A stretch of DNA of 64,000 bases from Irineochytrium annulatum. Its lineage: Eukaryota > Chytridiomycota > Chytridiomycetes > Chytridiales > Chytridiaceae. The stretch covers positions 1 through 64,000 of the forward strand of contig JADGJL010000004.1 in NCBI GenBank assembly GCA_027600665.1. Reading direction: 5' to 3'. The translations under genes and the position numbers were made by a program. Every line of letters begins with the position of its first letter. The stretch's first letter is position 1. The notes below the pieces were generated by a model. The model made no database searches. It saw only the letters and a list, made by a program, of their open reading frames with translations, and was not told the origin of the DNA. Shown here one piece after another: positions 38,994 to 47,983 of this stretch.

Positions 38994-40823
38994 ATGAAAA
39001 AGGGATTATTTTCACGGGGACTATTTTTCACGATGATGTTGGTCTTTGTATTGGTGCTCGCAGCGTGCTCTGAAAAAGAAGCAGCTACTCCAGCTCCTGC
39101 TACCAACAACACAGAAGAGGGAAAAACGGAGGAAAAACCTGCTAATGAAGAGGGCGTTTACTCCATTGAAGACTTCAACAATGTCAAAACGAATGAAGGT
39201 ACTGCGATCGAAGGTGGATCAATTACATTCGGACTTGTATCGGATACTGCTTTTGAAGGTACACTGAATTTCAACTTTTATTCCGGTAACCCTGATGCAC
39301 AGGTTCTTCAATGGTTCGATGAAGGTTTGCTGACTTGGGATAAAGACTATGTGTACACCAATGATGGTGCTGCAACATATGAGACTTCCGAAGATGGTAA
39401 AACGTTCACACTGACTATTCGCGACAATGTAAACTGGCATGATGGTAAGCCGGTAACGGCTGAAGATCTGCAGTTTGCTTATGAAGTTATCGGTAACAAA
39501 GCGTATGATGGTCCACGTTACGACTCCAACTTCACTAGTGTAGTGGGTATGGATGAGTATCATGCTGGAAAAGCAAAAACAATCTCTGGTATTAAGGTGC
39601 TGAGCGACAAACAAATCAGCATTACGTATAAAGAATCTACTCCGTCCCTGCTGACAGGTGGCGTGTGGACGTACCCACTCGCTAAACATATCTTCGGAGA
39701 TATGGATGTAGCAAAAATGTCTTCTTCCAAAGAAGTACGTGAAAAACCAATTGGTTTTGGTCCATTTAAAGTGGATGTTATCACTCCAGGTGAGTCTGTA
39801 ACTTTTGTTAAAAACGATGACTACTGGCGTGGAGCTCCAAAACTGGATAGTGTAACTCTGAAAGTTATCAACCCGACAACGGTTGTTCAAGAACTGAAAT
39901 CTGGCGGGGTAGACCTCGTGGATGCCTTCCCGACAGATCAATATAAAGACAATGCTAACCTGTCCAACGTAGAATTCCTGGGCGCAATCGATCGTGCTTA
40001 TACGTACATCGGTTTCAAACTGGGAACGTGGGATGAAGAGAATGGAAAAGTTAAAAGCAATGCTGAAGCAAAAATGGGCGACAAAAACTTGCGTAAAGCA
40101 ATGTGGATGGCTGTAGATAACGATCAAGTTGGTAAACGTTTCTATAATGGCCTGCGTTGGAATGCAACAACTCTGATTCCACCGTCTCACCCAGAATTCC
40201 ATGATGCCAGCAATCCAGGTGTAACGTATGATCCAGAAGCAGCGAAAGCTTTGCTTGATGAAGCTGGTTACAAACTGGATGGTGAATTCCGTACCAATCC
40301 GGATGGAACACCACTCGAAATCAACTTTGTATCTATGACTGGTGGGGACACAGCTGAACCATTGGCACGTTATTATGTTCAATCATGGGCAGCTATTGGT
40401 TTGAAAGTAAACCTGGAAATGGTTGAATTCAACAGCTTCTATGACCGTGTAGGTAACACAGGTAAAGATGATCCGAACATTGATGTGTATCAAGCCGCAT
40501 GGGGTGTTGGTATTGACGTAGATCCATCTGGCCTGTACGGCCGTGATGCACTCTACAACTTCTCCAGATTCTCCAGCGAAGAGAATGACAAATTGCTGGC
40601 ACAAGGTATCTCTGCTGAAGCATTCGATGTAGACAAGCGTAAAGAGATCTACAATCAATGGCAGCAATACATGGTAGATGAAGTTCCTGTATTCCCTACA
40701 CTGTATCGCGCAGTTGTAGCACCAGTTAACAAACGTGTAATGAACTACGCGATTGGCGATGGAACAGGTGTTTACCTGAGCGACTTGCAAGTGAATGCAG
40801 AAAAAGCAGTTGTAGCTGAGTAA
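38994..40823 (+). CDS. oppA: Oligopeptide-binding lipoprotein (OppA/AppA type)
   Basis: A 609-residue solute-binding lipoprotein of SBP family 5. The signal peptide ends in lipobox LAAC (Cys25), followed by an Ala/Pro/Glu-rich linker. The domain begins near residue 60; the family stretch DGKTFTLTIRDNVNWHDGKPVTAEDLQFAYEV is found near residue 135. It captures peptides outside the membrane. At 609 residues it is longer than most Bacillus binding proteins (about 545). The start is ATG 38994 after GGAGG; the frame extends upstream into oppC without a ribosome site. As the last gene of D-F-B-C-A, it may be made in greater amounts only if it has extra promoters. Confidence 0.93.
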   Translation: MKKGLFSRGLFFTMMLVFVLVLAACSEKEAATPAPATNNTEEGKTEEKPANEEGVYSIEDFNNVKTNEGTAIEGGSITFGLVSDTAFEGTLNFNFYSGNPDAQVLQWFDEGLLTWDKDYVYTNDGAATYETSEDGKTFTLTIRDNVNWHDGKPVTAEDLQFAYEVIGNKAYDGPRYDSNFTSVVGMDEYHAGKAKTISGIKVLSDKQISITYKESTPSLLTGGVWTYPLAKHIFGDMDVAKMSSSKEVREKPIGFGPFKVDVITPGESVTFVKNDDYWRGAPKLDSVTLKVINPTTVVQELKSGGVDLVDAFPTDQYKDNANLSNVEFLGAIDRAYTYIGFKLGTWDEENGKVKSNAEAKMGDKNLRKAMWMAVDNDQVGKRFYNGLRWNATTLIPPSHPEFHDASNPGVTYDPEAAKALLDEAGYKLDGEFRTNPDGTPLEINFVSMTGGDTAEPLARYYVQSWAAIGLKVNLEMVEFNSFYDRVGNTGKDDPNIDVYQAAWGVGIDVDPSGLYGRDALYNFSRFSSEENDKLLAQGISAEAFDVDKRKEIYNQWQQYMVDEVPVFPTLYRAVVAPVNKRVMNYAIGDGTGVYLSDLQVNAEKAVVAE

Positions 40824-40929
40824 TCCTTTCTTCCAGTAGTAACTGTAAGGATTGGGGTCCTTTAAGAAGTCGGTTGCTAGATTATGATGAAGAATTCTCC
40901 TGGGAAATTGAACTAAAGTGTCTTTACAA

Positions 40930-40980
40930 ACATGGATTCTGTACACTCTGGCATGGGTGTATGGGGTTCATGTTTTTTTT
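40930..40980 (+). terminator. Terminator of the opp operon
   Basis: A 17-bp stem (40930-40946 with 40957-40973) that includes several G-U pairs closes a 10-base loop and is followed by TTTTTTT. In DNA it looks imperfect, but every mismatch is a wobble pair in RNA. Confidence 0.8.
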
Positions 40981-41075
40981 GTAACCAAAAAATAAAAAAA
41001 ATTTAACTTTTTTTCAAAAAAGTGCAGACAAAATGCCTCTTCACTTCGTCTATATAGGTAAGAGGTGATCATCTT

Positions 41076-41966
41076 ATGAAAAAATGGTGGAAACGGGCAG
41101 GTATGCTGCTGGCTCTACTGCTCATTATATATTTGGGTGTAAAACCGGACATGCTGGTAGGCAAACCGGGAATTAAAGCTGAATCCGCGGTATTAATGGA
41201 TATGAACTCCGAACAGATCCTAATGGATTTTAACGGCTCCGAAGAGATTGCTCCTGCAGGCGTTAGTAAGTTGATGACAGAACTGCTTGTGATGGAAGCC
41301 GTGATTAAAGGAGATATAAGATGGGACGATCTAGTTAATGTGAGTTTGTATGCCAGCTCTGTGGGTGGTAGTCAACTGACCCTGAAGCAGGGAGAGCAAT
41401 TCACCGTTCAGGAATTATTCGAGATCGTGGCTGTCTATTCAGCCAATGATGCAACTGTCGCTCTGGCAGAACATATCAGTGGTTCAGAGCAGAAGTTTGT
41501 GCAGCAGATGAATCAGAAAGCTTCTCAGATCGGGTTGTCTGAAAATACACAATTCACGAATTCAACGGGCCTCAGTGAAAAGCTGCTTGGTCCTAACCGT
41601 CCGATGGAAATACAAGGGCAAACCTTAATGACGGCTATAGATGCATGCAAACTTGCGCGATATCTGCTGAATAACCATCCCGAGATTTTAAGAATCTCCA
41701 GTCAAATGCAAGTCTCCATGCATCAAAAAGGGATGTACATGAGCAACACGAATTGGATGTTGTCCTCCATTGGTGGGCCTTATGCTTATGATGGGAATGA
41801 CGGATTGAAAACCGGATATGATGAAGAATCGGGATATCACTTTGTGGGGACAGCTGAACGTGATGGCAAAAGACTGATTTCAGTTGTTTTTGGGACGGAT
41901 ACCCGTGAAGGGCGTTTTGTGGAGACACGAAAGTTGTTCAACTATGGATTTTCGGGCTCAAAATAA
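41076..41966 (+). CDS. S11-family D-Ala-D-Ala carboxypeptidase-like protein lacking the SxxK serine
   Basis: A 296-residue penicillin-binding-protein-type domain behind an N-terminal membrane anchor (about 8-22). The SxN motif is SAN (122-124) and the KTG motif is KTG (245-247), both intact. At the active-site box, S11 enzymes read PASxTK, but here it is PAGVSK: the nucleophile position is Gly62 (codon GGC), with Lys65 retained and a Ser at 64. The protein should therefore not acylate normally unless Ser64 takes over. The usual C-terminal amphipathic anchor domain of PBP5-like proteins is absent. The ATG follows AAGAGGTGATC. It may be a binding or regulatory pseudoenzyme. Confidence 0.85.
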   Translation: MKKWWKRAGMLLALLLIIYLGVKPDMLVGKPGIKAESAVLMDMNSEQILMDFNGSEEIAPAGVSKLMTELLVMEAVIKGDIRWDDLVNVSLYASSVGGSQLTLKQGEQFTVQELFEIVAVYSANDATVALAEHISGSEQKFVQQMNQKASQIGLSENTQFTNSTGLSEKLLGPNRPMEIQGQTLMTAIDACKLARYLLNNHPEILRISSQMQVSMHQKGMYMSNTNWMLSSIGGPYAYDGNDGLKTGYDEESGYHFVGTAERDGKRLISVVFGTDTREGRFVETRKLFNYGFSGSK

Positions 41967-42002
41967 AGAGTGGACATGGGCTTGCTCAGAGAGACATCTC
42001 GC

Positions 42003-42019
42003 TGTTAACTTATGGTTAA
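42003..42019 (+). promoter_or_regulatory. Near-match WalR box upstream of the SLH-S9 peptidase
   Basis: TGTTAA-CTTAT-GGTTAA matches the WalR site TGTWAH-N5-TGTWAH at 11 of 12 defined positions. It lies 67 bases before the peptidase start. One such match by chance is possible. Confidence 0.3.
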
Positions 42020-42085
42020 TCATGGTAAAATGACTTACGTATAATTCCATATTAATATGTAATTCACTTTAAAGGGGGAGATTGT

Positions 42086-44515
42086 TTGAACGCAATTAGT
42101 AAAAAGGTATACGCTCTCACGCTTACCATGGCTATGTCCATCGCACTGATTCAACCGGCTGTCCAGGCGGCCGAAGCCGTTAAACCTACAGCCTCTGTCT
42201 CGGAGGCAATTGCTTCCAAGGCAACACAAACACTGCAACAACTCGGATACATAGATGGTACGACAGATGGCATGGCCCAATTAACGGCTCCAATCACTCG
42301 CGCGGAGGCAGCAATCATTTTGCAACGGGTACTTCAACTGGATGCGCCTGCATCACTTACAGGTTTTGCAGATGTTTTGCCAGAGAATGAAGCTGCGCCT
42401 GCCATCTACGCATTAAAACAAGGCGGATTTATTCAAGGGAAGGCCAAAGGATATGCCCCGGATGCTCCACTTACACGCGCCCAGATGGCATCGTTGTTCA
42501 CACGTGCATTTGAACTGAAGGATAACGGAATCCAAGTCGTATACAGTGATGCCGATCAGATCCCAGCTGTGCATGCGGATGACGCTGCGCGCGTGAAACA
42601 GCATTTTATTATCGAAGGTAGCGCATTTAACGCCAAACAGTCAGTCACCCATGGGGAATTCGCTGATGCACTATATCTGGCGCTTGGACTCGATGTGAAA
42701 TCGGATGGTCTTACTCCTCTGGAAGACTTCTTCAAACAGCCTGCTCAGGCAGGGTTCCAGATGTCCCCGGACGGTAAGCATCTTGCTTACCTGGAGCCGT
42801 GGAACAACCGCATGAATATCGTAGTTACTGCAAATGGCCAGGATAAGCCTGCACGGATTACGAGCGAAACAGAACGTAATATTGCAGGATTTGCTTGGGC
42901 AACCAATGAAAAGCTGCTCTATGTACAAGATAAGGCAGGCGATGAGAATTACCATATATATGTCACGGATATCGATGGTAAAAACAGCAAGGATCTGACG
43001 CCATATCCTAACACAAGAGCCATCCTGGTAGATCCGCTTGAGAATATTCCGGATGAAATCTTGGTAGGCATGAACAAGCGTGATCCGCGCATTTTCGATG
43101 TGTATCGGATTAACATCAAGACAGGGGAGGCTGTACTTGCTGCAGAGAACCCGGGTAATATTACGGGCTGGCTGACGGATCACGAAGGTAAAATTCGTGT
43201 TGCCGTGTCCAGTGATGGCAATGTGTCTTCGTTACTGTATCGTGAATCGGAGGACAAAGAATTTGAGCCGCTTCTGACAACGAAGCTTGGAGAGACTTTT
43301 GCGCCAGTCATGTTCACGTATGATAACAAAAATATCTATGCGATATCCAACTTGGAGCGAGACAAAACGGCGATTGTCGAGTACAGCCCAAGCAGCAAAA
43401 AGGTAACCAAAACCATCTATGAAAATAAAGATGTGGATGTAAGCAACTTCGTACCTTCCAAAGAAAAGGGTACTATTCTTGCTGCTGTATATGAGACAGA
43501 TAAAGTGAACTATGAATTCTTTGATCAAGAGTTCAAAACATTAATGCAGGATATCAAAGCGAAAGTGCCAGGCAAGGAAGTTAGTATCGGTAGCATAAGT
43601 AAGGAAGGCCAAGTATTGTTCGTAGCGTATAGTGACAAAGCAATGGGAACGTATTATTTCTATGATTCCAAAACAGGCAAACTCGATAAACTGGCTGATG
43701 CTGCACCTTGGATTGATGAGAGTCAAATGGCAGATATGAAGCCTATTACGTATAAGTCACGTGATGGTCTGACCCTTCATGGTTATCTAACATTGCCTCA
43801 AGGAGCTGAGACTTCTAACCTGCCTTTGGTGGTTGTTCCACATGGTGGTCCTTGGGCGCGTGATTCATGGGGCTTCAATCCTGAGACTCAATTCCTTGCA
43901 AGCCGTGGTTATGCTGTTCTTCAGGTCAATTTCCGTGGTTCCACGGGATACGGCAAAGAATTCCTGGATGCAGGTAATAAAGAGTGGGGCAAAGCGATGC
44001 AGAACGACCTCACAGACGGTGTGAATTGGCTGGTTGAAGAGGGGACGGTTGATCCAAAACGAGTAGCCATATATGGAGGCTCTTACGGTGGATATGCCGC
44101 TCTGGCAGGACTGGCTTTCACACCGGATGTCTATGCTGCTGGCATCAGCTATGTGGGACCTTCCAACATCTTCACCCTTCTGGACTCACTTCCACCTTAT
44201 TGGGAGTCTGAGCGTAGTATGTTCTATGAACGTGTAGGAGATCCCGTGAAAGACAAGGAGCTGTTAACAGCGATTTCACCTCTCTTCCACATCGACCAGA
44301 TGAAGGCTCCATTATTCGTGGTTCAGGGCGCTAATGATCCACGTGTCAAACAAGCCGAGTCAGACCAGATTGTTGAAGCATTACGCAAGCGTGGAGTCGA
44401 CGTACCCTATATGTTAAAGACCAATGAAGGTCATGGCTTCGCAAATGTGGAGAATCAGCTTGATCTGTACCGTGCGATTGAGAAATTCCTGAATCGTCAC
44501 CTGATGCAGCCATAA
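42086..44515 (+). CDS. SLH-domain S9 (prolyl oligopeptidase-type) peptidase
   Basis: An 809-residue secreted protein. A signal peptide (cleavage after AVQAA, about residue 28) is followed by three SLH repeats (about 30-205; PITRAEAAIILQR, PLTRAQMASLFTR, SVTHGEFADALY) that bind it to the wall. A beta-propeller (about 215-540) and an alpha/beta-hydrolase domain follow. The catalytic triad is Ser666 in YGGSYGGY, Asp751 in GANDPR and His783 in NEGHGFAN. Such enzymes cleave peptides or acyl-peptides. The start is TTG after AAGGGGGAG. The placement just after the opp operon and the S11 gene suggests peptide use at the surface, but this is inference. Confidence 0.9.
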   Translation: MNAISKKVYALTLTMAMSIALIQPAVQAAEAVKPTASVSEAIASKATQTLQQLGYIDGTTDGMAQLTAPITRAEAAIILQRVLQLDAPASLTGFADVLPENEAAPAIYALKQGGFIQGKAKGYAPDAPLTRAQMASLFTRAFELKDNGIQVVYSDADQIPAVHADDAARVKQHFIIEGSAFNAKQSVTHGEFADALYLALGLDVKSDGLTPLEDFFKQPAQAGFQMSPDGKHLAYLEPWNNRMNIVVTANGQDKPARITSETERNIAGFAWATNEKLLYVQDKAGDENYHIYVTDIDGKNSKDLTPYPNTRAILVDPLENIPDEILVGMNKRDPRIFDVYRINIKTGEAVLAAENPGNITGWLTDHEGKIRVAVSSDGNVSSLLYRESEDKEFEPLLTTKLGETFAPVMFTYDNKNIYAISNLERDKTAIVEYSPSSKKVTKTIYENKDVDVSNFVPSKEKGTILAAVYETDKVNYEFFDQEFKTLMQDIKAKVPGKEVSIGSISKEGQVLFVAYSDKAMGTYYFYDSKTGKLDKLADAAPWIDESQMADMKPITYKSRDGLTLHGYLTLPQGAETSNLPLVVVPHGGPWARDSWGFNPETQFLASRGYAVLQVNFRGSTGYGKEFLDAGNKEWGKAMQNDLTDGVNWLVEEGTVDPKRVAIYGGSYGGYAALAGLAFTPDVYAAGISYVGPSNIFTLLDSLPPYWESERSMFYERVGDPVKDKELLTAISPLFHIDQMKAPLFVVQGANDPRVKQAESDQIVEALRKRGVDVPYMLKTNEGHGFANVENQLDLYRAIEKFLNRHLMQP

Positions 44516-44531
44516 TACGTTAGGCATGAGG

Positions 44532-44572
44532 GCTGTCCTGCAGGTTTACAAAAACCTGTGGGCAGCTTTTTT
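44532..44572 (+). terminator. Terminator of the S9 peptidase gene
   Basis: A stem with inner CAGGTTT/AAACCTG and outer GCTG/CAGC parts around an ACAA loop is followed by TTTTTT. Confidence 0.85.
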
Positions 44573-44642
44573 ATCGGATCACAGATAAAAATAAACCATA
44601 AACTATATTGTTAAATTGACATATGGATTTCTTTTGTTTTAA

Positions 44643-44660
44643 AATGACCAGTGAGTCATT
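44643..44660 (+). promoter_or_regulatory. Candidate operator before the MFS exporter gene
   Basis: AATGAC-CAGTGA-GTCATT is an inverted repeat with 6-bp perfect arms, 80-100 bases before the gene. TetR-type regulators of MFS exporters often bind repeats of this form (TGAC...GTCA). No such regulator is in the window. Confidence 0.4.
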
Positions 44661-44742
44661 ATTATTCAATTCGGTTTAATATATATGTACCAGACCCACT
44701 GTACGATACTTAAATCAAGATCTGATCGGGAGGTAACATGTG

Positions 44743-46332
44743 ATGCAAAAACAAATGAAATGGCCGCTGGTCCTATTTGCCATAGGGGTATTTATGGCTG
44801 CACTGGATAACGGAATCATCACCTCTTCACTGACCACCTTAAATGCATCATTTGGTGTGTCGCCAACGTGGGGAGCATGGACGATTACACTCTACACGCT
44901 TGGGCTTGCGGTGAGTGTTCCGATTGCAGGCAAACTGTCTGACCGTTATGGTCGCAAGAAACTGTTTTTGATAGAAGTGGCGCTGTTTGGAATCGGGTCC
45001 CTGCTGGTTGCGCTAAGCACATCATTTACGTTCTTCCTGATCGCTCGTGTCATTCAAGCTCTGGGCGGTGGGGGAATATTTATCATTGCCAGCTCCTACG
45101 TGCTAAGTAAGTTCCCGGCGGAGCGTCAAGGTACAGCCTTGGGTCTGCTAGGGGGTATGAATGGTGTTGCGGCCATTTTGGGGCCGAATATCGGTGCTTT
45201 TATACTGGACATTACGGGCAACTGGCATTGGTTATTCCTGATCAACGTACCTATTGCCATCCTGCTATTCATTGCAGGTATCCGATTTATTCATGAAGAG
45301 CAGGAGCTTAATCGTGCAGCAGTGGACTGGAGCGGTATTGCTGTCCTGACGCTGGGTGTACTCAGTCTAATGTATAGCTTCAGCAATCTGGACGGTGTGA
45401 ACATGATTCAAAGCTTGGGATCACCAATGTTCTTCGGCTTTTTCTTGGCAGGTGTAATCATTCTGGTGCTCTTTTACTTCATGGAAAAAAGACTGGAAGG
45501 ATCTGAACGTGAACCTGTTGTATCAACACAGCTTCTGGGCATTGCGTCCTTTCGTTGGACGCTGTTGATTGCCTTTTTCTCGGGAGCCATTCTGGCCTCG
45601 GTGATCTTTATTCCCGGTTTCGTTGAACAGTATCTTGGCGTATCCAATACGGCTTCCGGGTATTGGTTTACTCCACTCGCGCTGGCATCCGGTATTGGGG
45701 CGGGCGGAGGGGGCTACCTTGTTGACCGCAAAGGGCCAATCTGGACGTTATCGGTTGCGGGGTTATTATCTGCCATTGGGTTCCTGCTGTTCCCGCTGTG
45801 GGTGGAGCATATCTGGCAATTTGTCATCGCGAGTACGCTCGTAGGTATCGGTTTTGGCATGATGCTTGGTGCGCCAGTTAACGTACTTGTCACCGAACAG
45901 GCGGGGGAGAATAACAAAGGTATCGCGGTAGCGACCAGCTCGTTATTCCGGCAGATGGCAATGGCTATTGCACCTACCATTTTCGCCGGATTCCTGGCAC
46001 GTTCTTTCACTAATCTGGGGTCCAACATTCAGGCAGGATTCGCTGATAAAGGAATTCAGGTGCCTCCTGAAATGCTGCAACAATATGCGTCAGGCGGGGC
46101 ATCGGGGAGTGATGTCTCCAGTCTGGCCGAGGGCCTGTCCCAGATCCCTGATGAAGGTATCCGCGATGTGTTGCTCCAGGCCCTGCATCAAACGACAGGC
46201 GAAGGTTACAGTGGACTTTTCTGGTCCGCGGTTATATTCAGTGTGCTTACGCTGGTGGCTGCGCTTATAACGGGACGTCTGCGTCATAAAGAGAAGAATC
46301 CTCATGTGGAAAGTGTATCGACGAACGGATAA
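44743..46332 (+). CDS. MFS transporter, DHA2 (14-helix) drug-exporter type
   Basis: A 529-residue membrane protein of the EmrB/QacA group, with about 14 helices. Motif A is GKLSDRYGRKKL between helices 2 and 3; the acidic residue in ALDNGIITSSL in helix 1 is typical of drug:proton antiporters. A GMNGVAAILGPNIGAF stretch in helix 5 corresponds to motif C. The substrate cannot be told from sequence. The start is ATG 44743, 9 bases after GGGAGG; GTG 44740 is equally possible. An out-of-frame ATG (44738) with an immediate stop lies in between. Confidence 0.87.
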   Translation: MQKQMKWPLVLFAIGVFMAALDNGIITSSLTTLNASFGVSPTWGAWTITLYTLGLAVSVPIAGKLSDRYGRKKLFLIEVALFGIGSLLVALSTSFTFFLIARVIQALGGGGIFIIASSYVLSKFPAERQGTALGLLGGMNGVAAILGPNIGAFILDITGNWHWLFLINVPIAILLFIAGIRFIHEEQELNRAAVDWSGIAVLTLGVLSLMYSFSNLDGVNMIQSLGSPMFFGFFLAGVIILVLFYFMEKRLEGSEREPVVSTQLLGIASFRWTLLIAFFSGAILASVIFIPGFVEQYLGVSNTASGYWFTPLALASGIGAGGGGYLVDRKGPIWTLSVAGLLSAIGFLLFPLWVEHIWQFVIASTLVGIGFGMMLGAPVNVLVTEQAGENNKGIAVATSSLFRQMAMAIAPTIFAGFLARSFTNLGSNIQAGFADKGIQVPPEMLQQYASGGASGSDVSSLAEGLSQIPDEGIRDVLLQALHQTTGEGYSGLFWSAVIFSVLTLVAALITGRLRHKEKNPHVESVSTNG

Positions 46333-46574
46333 AATCATGTGTGAAAATGAAGAGAACAGTGTACCTTTTGAAACGAAAAAGGAGTCAATGTTCTTTTCAA
46401 TTTAACCGGATTGTAACTTTTCCTCCTCCCGCAATGATTACAATAGAACGAGCGTAAGCGGTGTCTTGATTCCAGAGAGAGAAAACTTTGAAGAACACCG
46501 AGTCACAAGGTATCTCAGACGTTTAATTGGTATTATATAAGTTCAACGAATCGTTACACTGCATCACTGCGAGT

Positions 46575-46694
46575 TCAGAGTAACCTTCCGATCGCTGTTA
46601 TCCCCAGATTTTTTGATTTCCTTTCCAAAGGTTAAAATCCGGTAATAAAGGCGAGCGCTACGCTTCTTCAGGTTTTCTCTGACCTCTCCGTTAT
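46575..46694 (+). repeat. 120-bp structured intergenic repeat, copy 1
   Basis: This sequence is closely similar to the reverse complement of 62559-62679. Shared blocks include AACCTTCCGATCGCTGTTAT, then CCCCAGATTT, then GATAAAGGCGA and CTCTCCGTTAT. It can fold into a long hairpin: TCGC..TTATC with GATAA..GCGA, GATTTT with AAAATC, CCTTT with AAAGG. It lies between the MFS gene and the LCP gene. I do not recognise a named family. Confidence 0.85.
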
Positions 46695-46723
46695 TTGTGT
46701 AAATATTAGCTGAAACTTATATA
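46695..46723 (+). promoter_or_regulatory. Candidate promoter of the LCP gene
   Basis: TTGTGT (46695-46700), a 17-base spacer and TATATA (46718-46723) lie directly after repeat copy 1, about 40 bases before the gene. Confidence 0.45.
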
Positions 46724-46764
46724 GCCAGGCAGTATCATTTTCATAGTGAAGAAGGAATCAATGG

Positions 46765-47799
46765 ATGAAAAGCAGAACTAAAGATAAGAAGAAGAAAAGA
46801 AGAAAAGGCCTATATATAACGCTCGTTTCACTTGTTGTTTTGTTAATCGGAGGTTACTTGTTCCGTCAACAGCTGGCTGTGGCGGCATTTGATCTGTTTC
46901 TCGCCGGCTCGGTAGAAGATCAGCTATCCCGCTCTTATGTACCGCAAGAAGGCAACAATACGCCTGATCCAACAGTATACCGTAAGGAACCTTTCTCCGT
47001 GTTACTGCTGGGTTCGGATAAACGTGCCTATGAGAAGACGCGCGGACGTTCAGACACGGTTATCTATGCTGTAGTACGCCCCAAGGAATCTCGTGTGCTT
47101 CTGGTATCCATTCCACGTGATACGTATGTGCAGATTGTTGGACGGGATGCAAACAAGGACGGCGTAGATGATTATGATAAGCTGGCGCATGCCTATGCTT
47201 TTGGTGGGGAGAATATGTCCATCAATACGGTGGAGAAATTCCTTGATGCTGATGTAGGTTACTATGCAACGATCAACTTTGACGGGATCAAAAAAGTAGT
47301 TGATGCGCTTGGTGGTGTAAAACTGCCAATTGATGAGGACATTGTGAACAAGAACCCGGATCATGTGCAATTCACGATTGAAGGCGGTAAGCCGATCTAT
47401 GACGGGCAGGAAGCATTGTATTATGTAAGATACCGTGAGGATAGTGATTTTAATCGTACTAAGCGGCAGCAGATTTTCCTGAACGCGATGGCGAATGAGA
47501 TGCTCAATTTGAATCAAATCGCCAAAATTCCCGAATTGATTCAGATTATGGGAGACAGCTTCCAGACGGATATGCGAGCTTCGTTTATTATTGATCTGGC
47601 TAAACAGGTGCTTACTCAGGAGAAACCTCAGATTTCGAGCTTCACCATTCTTGGTGAGGGGATGAAAAAGGATGGTATCTATTATGGCCAGGCTGACGAG
47701 AAAGATGTCCAATATGCCAAAGAGCTGATTAACAACTGGATGGATCAATCGACTCCAGCCGGCGAAGTAATGATCCCTGACCGGCAAAAGATTGAATAA
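46765..47799 (+). CDS. LytR-CpsA-Psr (LCP) family cell-wall ligase
   Basis: A 344-residue membrane-anchored enzyme. A Lys/Arg-rich N-terminus precedes one membrane helix (about 14-32). The LCP domain begins with FSVLLLGSDKR, then RSDTVIYAVV and SIPRDTYVQI, which hold the conserved Asp and Arg that bind pyrophosphate; YVRYREDSDFNRTKRQQ is the later family motif. LCP proteins attach teichoic acids or other polymers to peptidoglycan. The ATG follows GAAGGAATC. Which polymer it handles is unknown. Confidence 0.92.
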   Translation: MKSRTKDKKKKRRKGLYITLVSLVVLLIGGYLFRQQLAVAAFDLFLAGSVEDQLSRSYVPQEGNNTPDPTVYRKEPFSVLLLGSDKRAYEKTRGRSDTVIYAVVRPKESRVLLVSIPRDTYVQIVGRDANKDGVDDYDKLAHAYAFGGENMSINTVEKFLDADVGYYATINFDGIKKVVDALGGVKLPIDEDIVNKNPDHVQFTIEGGKPIYDGQEALYYVRYREDSDFNRTKRQQIFLNAMANEMLNLNQIAKIPELIQIMGDSFQTDMRASFIIDLAKQVLTQEKPQISSFTILGEGMKKDGIYYGQADEKDVQYAKELINNWMDQSTPAGEVMIPDRQKIE

Positions 47800-47835
47800 C
47801 CAATTCCATACCGATGATGTGTTGTAGACCACAAT

Positions 47836-47871
47836 CAGCAGTACGTTTATTCGCGGGCTGCTGTTTTTTTT
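47836..47871 (+). terminator. Terminator of the LCP gene
   Basis: CAGCAG / CTGCTG with a long loop is followed by a run of T. Confidence 0.65.
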
Positions 47872-47983
47872 CTTTGCAGTGAGAACTGTGATCCTTTTGG
47901 AACATCCTGCGTTCTAATCCGTATAATATAAGTTGAGCGAGATAAGTTGAACGAAGAAATTCATAAGGAGGATACACAAGGGT

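Noticed and set aside
39219..40382. A 387-codon minus-strand open frame inside oppA
   Set aside because: It lies wholly in the antisense of a well-supported lipoprotein gene, is rich in Cys/His/Ile in an unnatural way and has no ribosome site.
46447..46560. Possible T-box or riboswitch before the LCP gene
   Set aside because: No T-box core sequence, no terminator/antiterminator pair and no amino-acid-related gene downstream.
47050..47832. A 260-codon minus-strand open frame over the LCP gene
   Set aside because: Antisense shadow; the LCP reading frame has all family motifs.
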